In this document: positions 21,983 through 31,974 of the stretch, piece after piece
Layout: each line of letters starts with the position of its first letter
Position numbering within the stretch: the first letter of the stretch is position 1
Origin: Paramacrobiotus metropolitanus
Taxonomy: Eukaryota; Tardigrada; Eutardigrada; Parachela; Macrobiotidae
NCBI RefSeq assembly: GCF_019649055.1
Contig: NW_026570228.1
Span: forward strand, 1,054,001 to 1,118,000
Length of the DNA stretch: 64,000 nucleotides
Direction: 5' to 3'
Notes under the pieces: generated by a model
The model's input: the letters and a program-made list of their open reading frames with translations, nothing else
The model's database searches: none
What the model was told of the DNA's origin: nothing
Program-made: the position numbers and the translations under genes

Positions 21983-23062
21983 TTAGACAGTCATACTACG
22001 AAGCTCAACACGATTACTCTCAAAAAATCCGTTAATATCCAATGAGCACACCTGCTTGTTGCTGACGCGATTATTCTCCAATAAAAATGCTTCCAAATAC
22101 TTTCCGGTCTTTAGGGCGTCTTCCGCTTTCTTCCATTCCTCATCCGTCGGTTGCACCATCACTTTAGCGAATTTGCAGATGTGTGGTTCGTCGGAGTCCG
22201 GCAGATGACACGGACCACAGGTCGATGACCGATGCTTCGCAATCTGGGCCAGGAGCATCTGGCTGACCGCAGGCTTCAACCCAACGTAATCCAAACCATC
22301 CATTGGTGGGCTGTCTTTCAACTTTGCCGCTTCCTGGAACAAGGTCATTTCTTTCAGGATTTTTTTCAGTCCGTCAAACGCTTTCTGCCCAAAGCTGATG
22401 CCACGCTTGGTCGGAATCATATCGCCGGCCTCGTTCTTGGTATAGTTACGGATGGTGGCCAGATTGAGCGGTTGAATCGGCTCCAAGTGAAGTACAATCC
22501 GTTGCCCAAGTTGTACTTAGCAGCAGTCAGCTGGCAGTCGTCCGTGGGCAATTTGGCCAGGTCATCCAGGTCGCCCTTTCCCGACATAATGATCCCCGCT
22601 AGCCGATGGAACTGGCGCTCATTTAGCGTAATATGCTTGGCCGTTTTCTCCCAGGTATCGGGACCCACCTCCTTCCATTCTCCAATGGTGACAGCCAACC
22701 AAGTAAAGTTACCGTACGCCGAGGTGCGAACGCTAATGAATTTGTCGTAGCCAATTTTGTAAACCGCAAACTGGCCGTCTAGAAATGCGGGCTTTTCCTT
22801 GTACATCCGTAGTTTAACTTGGGGACGATTTCGAATTCCGGAACAGCTGCAGCTTTCGGCTTAGTCTTCAGCTTCTTGCTGGGAGCTTTCAAAGGTCATC
22901 TTTTCCAGGTTTGCTGCCAGCGACTTCAGGCTGTTTGGCGGGTACAACGTCCGGACTCTTTCGTTTCGGATGAATGGCATCCTGGCGCACAACAGGAGCC
23001 GGAACATCCGCAGTAGTGCCCTTGGCATCGGTACCGAGAAAGGAGGAAAATATGACATCCAT
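21983..23062 (-). pseudogene. Polinton protein with two PC4-like domains
   Basis: Minus-strand gene converging on the protease. It begins MDVIFSSFLGTDAKGTTADV with a disordered, lysine-rich leader. Two PC4-like single-strand DNA-binding repeats are visible: one around QFAVYKIGYDKFISVRTSAY with AKHITLNERQFHRLAGII, the other around LATIRNYTKNEAGDMIPTKR with GISFGQKAFDGLKKIL. The pattern of strands, then GKxGIxLxxxQWxxL, is that of the PC4/Sub1 family. A Cys-rich tail (CGPCHLPDSDEPHICKF) follows. In a virus-like element it may act in late transcription or replication (inference). Broken; a fossil. Confidence 0.65.
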
Positions 23063-23361
23063 GGTTTAAAAAATTAGAACTGAACAGTAAAACGAAAATG
23101 TTGCAACTGACGGTTGACAACAAAACTGACAGCGGACTTTTCACAAAATGCAACCATTAGCTGCGGTTGTGAGGTTCAAAAAGCGCACTTTTCAGAATGA
23201 GCTTTTTTTGCGTCACATTGGGGTACATGTGCGGCCCGTCTCTGGGACTGTGCTTTTGCTGCGGCACAATTGTGGAAATGAGTGCTTGCAAAGTCACAAA
23301 ATGAAAATGTGCTGCGGAAAGTAACAATTGCCGTCTTTTAACGAATCGAACTGCGGCAAAC

Positions 23362-23831
23362 GTGGAACGAAATCAGTTTCACCGTTTCGGAGTTGCAGCC
23401 ATGGCTGTAAAAGTTGTTCTTGATGCTGACTGGTTTATTATTAATAAACAGAAGTACGTCAAAAAATTAGCTTTTTTTGTTCCGTCTCGTGGAGTCTCTG
23501 GCGAATTCTCTTTCACTCTACCAACGTTCGCAGCATTGCACAGTAAACTTTGCAACAACAAGCCCGACATTCCCACGGTCTGGTGTGGAATACAGCCGGT
23601 GACCTTTTGTGGAACCAAGTGGCTGACGCCATCGAAGAGATTTTTGACCGTATAAATCTACGGCCCGTGGACTGTGCGTTTTATTCCAAAGGACTGGAAA
23701 AGTGCCGGCTTTTTGAGAAGTACGTACCTACCGTCAAGAACCTTGACGACCTCGGCTGCCCGACCTTCAAAACACTGTGCACCTTGAGCCAGACTACGCG
23801 GAATAAAGCTATTGTGTTTGGACTATGGTGA
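23362..23831 (+). pseudogene. Unassigned nuclease-like protein in the Polinton
   Basis: Two overlapping frames. The first carries KVVLDADWFIINKQKYVKKL, FFVPSRGVSGEFSF and LPTFAALHSKL; the second carries RPVDCAFYSKGLEKCRLFEK and VKNLDDLGCPTFKTL. A VLDAD strand followed by a KGxEK...LxxLGCP block is the pattern of a widespread unnamed protein of invertebrate elements that may have an RNase H-like fold. The function is uncertain. The AT-rich stretch 23832-24140 after it shows nothing. Confidence 0.4.
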
Positions 23832-24230
23832 ACCGTGAACACGGCGGATTTGAACTTGATGCCAAATCTCGACCAAATCTAACCCAAAGTTATTATGGGC
23901 TAAACCGAGCACTGTAAATATAGTTTAGCAATTCTATACTGTAACGAAAAAACAGTGCCAACGCATAGTAACGGTAAAATTACAGTTTATGGTGCTCGCA
24001 ATTGTTAATAGTGGAATTTGACTAACGCATATTGTTAATATTAGCGTACGTGTACACGCCTAACTATTCATAGACTTGCGTAAATAACGCGACATTGAGA
24101 CTTGTCAGTTTTGTTTTTTAGAAAACTTCAAACAGCGGTTGTGTTTTATCCGCTAATTCTCATACTTGATATCACCCGGCTGTTCAGCTCAGCGGAACAA
24201 AACGGATAGAACAAAGTCAGCGGCTGCCGT

Positions 24231-24710
24231 ATGTATGGACTGCGGAGGCAAATGCGACCGGGTCCGTGGCGCCATGGTCTTGCGGATACCGACCGCCATG
24301 CGCTAGTCGTCAAGGATTCGTTGACCCGACCCACTGCTGCTCGCGGTGCGGCTACGTATGTTTCAACTACCCTCGAAAACTACCATGACAATCAACTACT
24401 GGCGAAGACGTTTGCGGACCGTACAGTACCTTTCAATGCTGACCCGCTCCAGCCCAAGAAACCAAGTATGGCCAACTACAACGTCCGGCTGGTCAGCTTC
24501 ACTGCATGGCCCCGCCCCAAGAACCAAGTATGGACTGGCGGCGGCGGCTTTATTTTTGGACCTAATGACCGCGTCGAATGCTTTTCGTGTGGTCAAGGGT
24601 GGAGGCGTGGCACCCTGATGATGATGTTTGGGAAGAACATGCTAGAATTGCACCTTATTGCCAGTTTGTATTGCAAACGAAGGGTGATCAGTTCATTGAT
24701 ATTGTCTTGA
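24231..24710 (+). pseudogene. BIR-domain (IAP-type) gene in the Polinton right arm
   Basis: The region from about 24468 shows a baculovirus IAP repeat: ANYNVRLVSFTAWPRP, then GGGFIFGPNDRVECFSCGQG, then the DDVWEEHARIAPYCQF block in the adjacent frame. The zinc ligands C-x2-C, H and C and the conserved R-S-F-W are all present in the family's order. IAPs block caspases in insects and baculoviruses. The gene sits directly inside the right terminal repeat, a usual place for captured accessory genes. No RING finger is visible. Not open throughout; a fossil. Confidence 0.75.
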
Positions 24711-24951
24711 GAAATTCAAAAGCGTGTTCTGTTTTATTACTGAATTTACGGTTTTATTTTATTACTTTTACGGCCTTGAAGTGCGTGTTACTTTTGTTAA
24801 ATAGCTGATTAATGAAACATTAGCTGCTAAAGATGGTAGCTTAATTGGCTTTACGCTTCATCACGAATCTTTACTGCTTCACGCCGCTATGGCTTCAACA
24901 TGTAAGGAATGATGCAACTTAGCACATAGCGTAACACCCAGCCGCACACTA

Positions 24952-25123
24952 GCCGAAATGCGCTTTTGGTGGGCCACCGAAATGCGCTTTGGGCGCCGCA
25001 CATCCTGCGTCACATCTAGCGATAGGCCGTTGAAGTGGTATCGGTACTGTATGCTGGCGCGGCACATACAGCGGAACGCCGGGTAGTGCTCGTCAGCATC
25101 GCCCAATAGTCCCACTAACTACT
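24952..25123 (-). repeat. Right terminal inverted repeat of the Polinton
   Basis: Complement of the left end, with about five differences over the outer 145 bp. It contains two AAAGCGCATTT units (three at the left). The target duplication AGCGGC follows at 25124-25129. Confidence 0.95.
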
Positions 25124-28100
25124 AGCGGCGTTTGTAAGTGGAAAAATGGTTTAGATTGGATTTGTTTGAAAGTCGACTGAATCGATGGTAATCGTACGAG
25201 TACATCTACAAGCAGCGGAATCACATCTTAACGTTAAGTAGACATGCAGCTAAGTTGAGCCAACTACAGAACACTTCGCAGAGCAACTGCGGACAACATA
25301 GCATGAAATAATATTATTCTTGTAATACTTGTAGTTAGAATACCGGTACGTGCACTAGCAGTTGCTAAAGTGGAAGGATAGTATACATTGTATATTGTTA
25401 ACTACTAATAAAATATATTGCAGTTTTTGAGTCAGTGTGATCTCTTGAGTCTTTCCACAACTGCAGAAACAACTAAAGTTCGAACTGGAGAATGAAGCGC
25501 AGTTTTTCCATTTTTCTGGTTATCAGCGCAATACGTTTTAGTCGAGCTCAAGATGAGTTCATACTAGGCCCTCGAAAAATAGTTGCCCAAAAAGACCCGG
25601 CATTGCCGGTAGAAAACGGCAAGTAATTTCGAAGTTTTTGTTGAAGTGCGTTTCGTTTTGCTGCACTGAAAATGAGCGGAAACATCTGCAGGAACACAAT
25701 CCACGAATAACGGACAGCCAAGCCGCCTGAGTAAAAGCCACATCCCAAAGTTCTGCGGCTCCGAGATAGTTGGCGACGTTCGTTATCAACCTGCATTCAT
25801 GATGAAAGATTCCAGTGCGCGCGAATGGATTAAGATAAGCAGCAAACTGAGCGTTTTAAAGACTGTCATTCCCTACGCCATTCATGAAATGGCTGTGTAC
25901 GGCGACGATCTGGCACGGAGCCGAGTTGAACAAGCACTGGAGACAGCGTGGGAAGAGCCGATTCGTGAGCATGTACAGTACCGACATTCTTGTAAACCTA
26001 TTTTTTTCCGATATTCACATTTGAGCAACGCCTGTAGCACGTTTACAGATGGTGACAAAAAATACAAACTGCAGTGGCAACGTGCGTCTCAAGAGTGTTT
26101 TTGTAAACTGTAATTGCTGCATATGCAGAATATTTTTTCCGGGTTGCATGTACTCGATTCGATAGCCCATGCCAAAATAGAATTCATGTAGGATTTGATC
26201 ATTAAAGGTCAGTGTAGGAGACATAACATGATCAATGACACTGCGCAGATGGCAACGCATAAAACCCTGAAGACGGAAGAAATGCATTACTATACTACTT
26301 TAACATTTTTAACTGTTTTTACAGGGGCCGCTAAAGCTTCCCTTCATTCACAAGAATCTGAAGTCAAAGCATCCATACTGAACGTCGAGAAAAACCGATG
26401 GCTTTCTTCAGACGGGTAAAATTCCAGCTTGCTAAAATCGATCACAAGAACGTTCGACTGTGTGATATATCGGTAGTCTCATATGTTGTATTATCAATCA
26501 TGATTGCAGGAGTCGAATTACACTAGTGACTTATACCGTGGCGTTACTAACCACTGAAGAATCTCTTCCTCCCATGCTGCAGCGAATGTCTCCCATTAGC
26601 GTCGACCATCTCGCGCAGACGCTGCAGCGCGTTAATATCTCGCTGTACGTCGGACCCATCTATCGCGCTTGGTTGGTGAATATGGGCAATGCGTCGAGTA
26701 TTGCCGAAAAGATACAAGAACTTCAGACACTGGCGAAAGCGGGGTTGGACCGAATTACCTGTACAAGTTCTGAACCATCTTCTGATACCGCTTCGCGCAC
26801 TATTCAGATCTTACCTGGACGGCAGTTTAATATAACCTCTAGTGTGCGGGTGTTGAGACCAACGGAAGACTGGGTCCCGTATTCTGCTCACTTGTCCGGA
26901 ACGTGGATGTAAGTGTAAAAGCTGTGCGCCATGCCCCGAATTCAGCTTTTCTTCGACTGTCCTGTAGGACTCTTTTTATTTGGACCGCCGCATAGCTGCT
27001 GCCATTATAATGACGATTACCGCTTACTGAACCGGCGGGTTGTATTAAATTCTGTCTACCATGTTCTGTTCAGGATTCAGTTGTGAAACCGGGTATGGCC
27101 GCAAACCGGCTTAGGAGTAAATTAACTGTCGCTATACCCAGCAGCTGTGCGACGGTCGACGAGGAAAGCTGCAATTTGATCAAATACGAAGCCGTATGCT
27201 CTGTACGTCGAGTCGAGGCCGGTATTGCGTACTTTAAAAAAACATTTTGGTTGCAGATCGACGCGAGCGATTTTACCGTTTCTAATCAAAGTGAACGAGA
27301 GCGTACTTCCTTCTTCAATTGCCTGGAGGCTACAAATAGAAGGGGTTGGGGAATGGGTTCGACTAACACAATTCGAGGACAGCGATGCACCGTATCAGTT
27401 CCAGCTGGACTCTCCAATCCACTTTCAAAATCTTACCCGAATAACTGACGCAATAGCCAAGACTGCTCGATCTTTCCTAGAGGCGTCTTCGGATTCCATC
27501 GTGCAGAGTAGTACGTAAACACTTACTATGCGGTTTAACATGGAGTCTCAGAAAAAAGCAACCACAAAAGGAAGGCAGAGCTTCCTTGATTATTCTTGGA
27601 ACGTAACAACGGTAAACGTGTTGTACTCGTCGTAATTACCCGAAATGGCGCTTTTTTAGGAGATTTATTGGGGCAACCGGGTCGTAGCACCGGCACAACA
27701 GTAAATTATCTGGTTTTGGGATGCAGTCCATTCGGTTTGAGTGAAGACGGAATGACGGTATTGGCACAGTTGTATGCCGTTTATGAGGATAATCTGGCGG
27801 TTCCCGGGAAAATAACGCCAATATTATTTGATCCCACTTTGCCATTGTATGCGCCGCTCTACAAAGCTTTCCATGGGAAAGTGATCCAAACCACACCTCG
27901 TCAGATTCGTGTACGTGAGCCGGACCATTCACAGTACAGTACACTGCCACCACAACAAACGCGATCTCCCAGTTCCAGCTGGTACTCACTGAACTTGGCA
28001 AGCGGCGAAGCCGGTGATGATACTCAGCTCCTGAATTCTACGGTATGTGTAATTAGTAATATACAATTACCTCGTACATCAAACTTACTCGGCGATGACG

Positions 28101-28387
28101 AAAATTATGCACCGAATGGTTTGCACCAAGGATTATACAATTTGACTTGACTGCAGATTCTTGATGACGTGTTGGGAAAGATTATGCCAATAATCTGCAT
28201 ATTATTGGACCTGGTGATGGTGGGTGGAGCGCTGTGGTCTGTCCTGTCTGTTCAGTGGTTTGATGGTCAATGGTCAGCGTGTACTATATATAGCTGTTCG
28301 CAGTGTATGCGCACACACTTGGCACTGCGTCCGGCAATGATGAAGTTTAGATTTTTTTTTTAGACGAATCCGATATCTGTTTACGCC

Positions 28388-29572
28388 ATGGTAGTGCCAG
28401 CGTCAAAGTCCGCTTTGCGTAAGCTTAGCGTTCAGAAGTTGAGGGAACTGTGTGTTGAGTTAGATATTTCTCATGTGGATACCGACGGCAAGAACGCACT
28501 TTTGCAACTTCTAGAGCCTCGGATGTTCCCTGTGGATGACACCGATTCCATTGCCAAAGTGGTTGTAGAACTGAAGTTGGACAGGAAATGCCAGAGTGAA
28601 CTGGAAGCCGAAGGGATATCCAGCAAGTCTGCCCTGTTGTGCCTTGGAGAATCTTCCAAGTTCCCAAGTAACCTGGATATTGTGAGCCGTGAAGGAGTTC
28701 GTTGCATCCTGGAGCGATTCATCCGGGCCGAGAACAGCGGCCGCGGTCGGGAAAAGCCACCCAAGCCAAATCCCCCTTTCCGCGAAGCCAGCCCACCGCA
28801 CGGCAGTCCTGGCCAGCGTGCAGTCAAAGGTCCCGCCGACCGCAAGGAGGTCAATCTTCCCCGCAGCAGTGGTACCGCGGGTGAGTATGATAATCTGAAG
28901 CCGGCATGCTTGCACCGCTCTGTTTCAGTCATTTCAATTGAGAGTGATACTTCTGAGTTTATCGCCAAAAGTTTTAACTGCTTCCCAACGGAAGCACGTA
29001 AACTGCAGAGGCCGCATGAGCTGGCTTGCCCTAAACCAGGGTCGAAAAGCAAGCATGTTTCTCCTCTTGATCTTTCACTGGATGAGTTTTCCGTTCACAG
29101 CTGGCGAACAGCGGTTAAATTGTGCAAAACTCTGTCTGGACAGTATGCAGAGACGCTCCTGGAGCATCTCGAATATAACGAATACTTGGCTTCTATGCGT
29201 TGTAATTTTACGAATGAGGCTGTTCTTGAATTTGACACCGACTTTCGACATTCTGCTGAGAACGAAGGGTTTTCGTTAAATGATTACCAAACACGAAATA
29301 CTGTCAGTTCTAAGCATTTTCATGCGATTAATCGCCGAACAGAGCATGGCGTCGATCAAAGCGACAAAGGTCAGCCTTTTCGCAGTCGCAGTGGCGCCAA
29401 AATATCCAGCTATAAGTTTGCATGCTGCTTTGCCTTTCAAGAAGGCAACTGCTCTCGGTCATCTGCTTCCTGCTCTTATTCGCACGTGTGTGGTGAATGC
29501 GGGAAACGCGGGCATGGCTATCATGGCCACCGAGACTCAGGAGCTACGAGCTCTACCGACACTGATAACTAA
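28388..29572 (+). CDS. Gag-like protein with SAP domain and CCCH zinc finger
   Basis: 394 codons, uninterrupted. Residues about 8-45 form a SAP-like helix-turn-helix (RKLSVQKLRELCVELDISHV). A proline/arginine-rich linker follows (GRGREKPPKPNPPFREASPP), then a helical core around WRTAVKLCKTLSGQYAETLL. The C-terminus has ACCFAFQEGNCSRSSASCSY and SHVCGECGKRGHGYHGHRDS. The C-x3-F-x3-C-x6-C-x3-H-x-C-x2-C layout is the finger of DIRS-type Gag proteins. It would bind element RNA. It is the only gene of the insertion. Confidence 0.75.
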   Translation: MVVPASKSALRKLSVQKLRELCVELDISHVDTDGKNALLQLLEPRMFPVDDTDSIAKVVVELKLDRKCQSELEAEGISSKSALLCLGESSKFPSNLDIVSREGVRCILERFIRAENSGRGREKPPKPNPPFREASPPHGSPGQRAVKGPADRKEVNLPRSSGTAGEYDNLKPACLHRSVSVISIESDTSEFIAKSFNCFPTEARKLQRPHELACPKPGSKSKHVSPLDLSLDEFSVHSWRTAVKLCKTLSGQYAETLLEHLEYNEYLASMRCNFTNEAVLEFDTDFRHSAENEGFSLNDYQTRNTVSSKHFHAINRRTEHGVDQSDKGQPFRSRSGAKISSYKFACCFAFQEGNCSRSSASCSYSHVCGECGKRGHGYHGHRDSGATSSTDTDN

Positions 29573-30185
29573 TTTACTATTTAGCTTGTCTTAATCGCTT
29601 TGGCAGTGCAGACTCAACGGGTCTGCGTCGCCCTTTTTATTTGGCTCTGTATTGTGGTCTGACTAGGAATTTTGATTACTGGGTCATCCTGTTATTGCGC
29701 GCTAGTAGCGCATATTGTAATTTGCAGTGTGTCCGCATTTGATTATCTGGTGTTCTTGGCAGTTTAATTATTGCATTGCTTCGGCGACGCATTATTGCAT
29801 TGCTTCGGCGACGCATTGTGTCTTATCGTTTATTCTGAATGTGGGTTAGAAGCATTTTTGCTTTTGTTGTGCGATTTGACATGTGAGGCGAACCCTGTTA
29901 GCTCCTGCTAACCTTTGCGGAGAAAGACCTCTTTATATGTGCAGGATCATAACCCGCCAGATTTATCAAACAAGTGATATCAGTATCTTTTGCATTATTC
30001 ATTTACTGGAGTCATTATTTCTCAAGCCGACTAAAAGCAGTGGTCTACATTGCCGCAGGTTGGCTTAATGCTTTATTTACCACCGGCTTCGGAAAATACG
30101 CATAAACTATATTAGCTGCCGCGCATATCCTTAATTAAAATTTCGCTGTAATACATTTTCTGCTTGGCGCTACTTTAATTATTTT

Positions 30186-30221
30186 TTTATGAAAGCCTTA
30201 TGTCTCATAAGGCTTTCATTA
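30186..30221. terminator. Perfect hairpin in the Gag-only element
   Basis: ATGAAAGCCTTATG and its exact complement flank a 3-nt loop (about 30189-30219), preceded by a T run. A second hairpin, CCCGC-TTC-GCGGG, lies at about 30490. Both lie behind the Gag stop and may be 3' processing or RNA-packaging structures. Confidence 0.6.
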
Positions 30222-31008
30222 AGTTTATTGGCGATAAAGTGCTCCACACTTTTAAGTCTTATATGAAATGTAAGTGTGACCTTTCGGTGTCTGTCTATTT
30301 GTAATCCGCCTTGACACAGTTTTCACTGTGTGGCGCTACGTCAGTGTCTTGTGGATTTCCGCCGTAACCACGCGCAAGGTTCCTGATTTTTGGTTGCTCC
30401 AACTTGCCTCCCCATCGGAATATCCGGATCATAATCAACTTACCCACCTGTTTGTGTTGTGTTTTTCTGCTCTTGGGGGTTTGGAGGTTGTTCCCGCTTC
30501 GCGGGCGTGTTGTCAGTAATCAATAAATCACCCCCCACTTTTCGATATGGCATTATTTGTGTGTACGGTAACAGAACCAGGGAACAATAATAGGAGTAAT
30601 TGTCGTTGCATTCACCGAGGCGAATCCACTGCAGCTAAACCACAACTTGTTGAATATTACGCTAAAAGGATACGAAAGCGGCCAGTACACGGACCACAAT
30701 ATGTATGATGCATATGATGCACGCCGTCTTTTACAAGTGCTTTTTCCGTCGTACGCATAGCGTGATAATGAGAAACAACATATTGTGACATTGATTTTTT
30801 GATAAGGACAACGTGTTCACGTTCCACTTTTTGTTATCGAAGTCAGGCACGGAGAGCCACTTCCATCTGTGGAGGTATGATGTATACATCGTACGGCTTA
30901 ATTCGCAGTGTCTTAGAAAAGTTCCATCTTACATGGCGCTTTGTTTCTGCCAGCAACGCCGATGAAACTGTTGATCATTTTACTCTGAAAACATTTTGGT
31001 CTGGTTGA

Positions 31009-31974
31009 AAGTTGCCAAAGAATATATGCTGTCATCAAAAGCTGTTAACTTTTGACAAAAAGCCTGGCAACATGTTAAACAGCAATTTATCGCAGCTTTT
31101 TCTGGAAACGATTTGCGCGGTAATTTGAATGATTATCGATACTTTCAAGTTTCAACGTACAAGTATTTTGCCGTTAAAGCAGCACTGACAAAATAATGTA
31201 AAATTAGGGTGCACTTGCAGTTCTACGGTACTTTGTTGCAAAGATTTGCACTCATTTTGTGCATGGTGCAGTGTTTCGCTTCCACGAACAAAGCGTAATC
31301 AAAATTCATTCATCGCTCTGGCAAGTTCAACAGAGAAAATCCATAAATAATATAACAAAACACAACTTTGGCTCCCCTTGTGAACCATAATCCTCCTCCT
31401 GTTACATGAATTGTAAAAAACCGCGGCGCCAGGCAGCAACAAGAACGTATATATGATTCCCAGCAGCTTGTAAATTGTGGAATACCTTTGCTCCGAACTA
31501 AGATTATAATCTGCTACTTTAGTTCATTCTAACGGTATTTATCACTTGGAAGACTGCTGCATGCCTGGATTGCGACAATTATATCTGTACCTACCTAAAT
31601 ATCTTATTCCCCATCATCAAGGCAAGATGTACGATATGACCGTTCTCCATCTGTGAGAACTGATTGTTTTCTTTCGCTACGTTTGTCGCGCAGCATTGCA
31701 AGACAAATAAGACACAGGTGAGACCCTGCACATTCAGTGCTATAATTACTTCGAAAAGGTGCTCCAAGTTGAAACTAATGGTTATTGACACAATACAGAC
31801 CGCAAGCAACTGTTGAAAATAGGACCGGTAACAGTTGCAGTGAAGCATGATTTGCCATTTTTGTAACAATAGCGTACTATAGATTTATAGTTATTTTAAC
31901 GAATTAGCAGTGATCATAATTGTTGCTCATTGGTTCTAACAATTCCATATCCAGCGCAACCGGACCTCAGAACT
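31009..31974. other. Intergenic region between secreted genes A and B
   Basis: AT-rich, with no supported gene. The gene B start is preceded by ccggacctcag|aactATG, an acceptor-like junction. Confidence 0.4.

Larger units (their letters stand above)
4449..25123 (+). mobile_element. Polinton (Maverick) element, near full length, broken
   Basis: A 20,675-bp element. Both ends begin AGTAGTTAGTGGGACTATTG (right end read on the minus strand), and the 6-bp duplication AGCGGC flanks it (4443-4448 and 25124-25129), as expected for Polintons. Inside are the diagnostic genes: protein-primed type PolB, FtsK/HerA-type packaging ATPase, retroviral-type integrase, minor and major capsid proteins and an adenain-like protease. 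Extras are a twin PC4-like protein, a BIR domain and unassigned left-arm genes. The terminal repeats differ at about five positions over their outer 145 bp, so the insertion is fairly young. The element is a fossil: I estimate around ten reading-frame interruptions, some of which could be introns. It sits between relic and living members of the secreted-protein family. Confidence 0.96.
28178..30592 (+). mobile_element. Gag-only retroelement inserted in exon 7 of gene A
   Basis: The limits are set by paralogy: host codons ILDDVLG stop at 28177 and continue at 30593-30595 (GGA repeated on both sides, perhaps a 3-bp duplication), giving about 2.4 kb. It contains one long frame for a SAP/zinc-finger Gag-like protein, a TATATATA box near 28288, a duplicated CATTGCTTCGGCGACGCATT unit at 29773-29816 and strong hairpins near the 3' end. 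TATTATTG...CCTGGT occurs near both ends in inverted orientation, recalling DIRS-type ends. No reverse transcriptase or recombinase is present, so it is non-autonomous. Its Gag frame looks whole and the insertion looks young. Confidence 0.75.
25492..31008 (+). pseudogene. Secreted-protein family gene A, split by a retroelement
   Basis: Exons: 25492-25618, 25692-25964, 26325-26415, 26510-26908, 27257-27510, 27660-28042 and exon 7 from 28157. All six introns keep the phase pattern of genes B and C (1,1,2,2,1,0). Exon 1 encodes a signal peptide (MKRSFSIFLVISAIRFSRAQ), so the product should be exported. Intron 1 appears to use a GC donor (G|GCAAGT). Exon 7 reads ILDDVLG, is cut at about 28177 by a Gag-only element, and resumes at 30593 with VIVVAFTEANPLQLNHNLLN. 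Beyond that the tail (LIRSVLEKFHLTWRFVSASN) shows further frame disruption. Family function unknown; N-glycosylation motifs are frequent. Exons 1-6 are undamaged, so the insertion looks recent. Confidence 0.85.

Noticed and set aside
24879-25115. Frame in the right terminal repeat and its twin at 4457-4696
   Set aside because: The two are the same inverted repeat read in opposite directions; no domain and no coding sign beyond the repeat.
28388-29572. Gag-type frame considered as a host CCCH zinc-finger gene
   Set aside because: It lies inside a host exon that continues on both sides, so it arrived by insertion.
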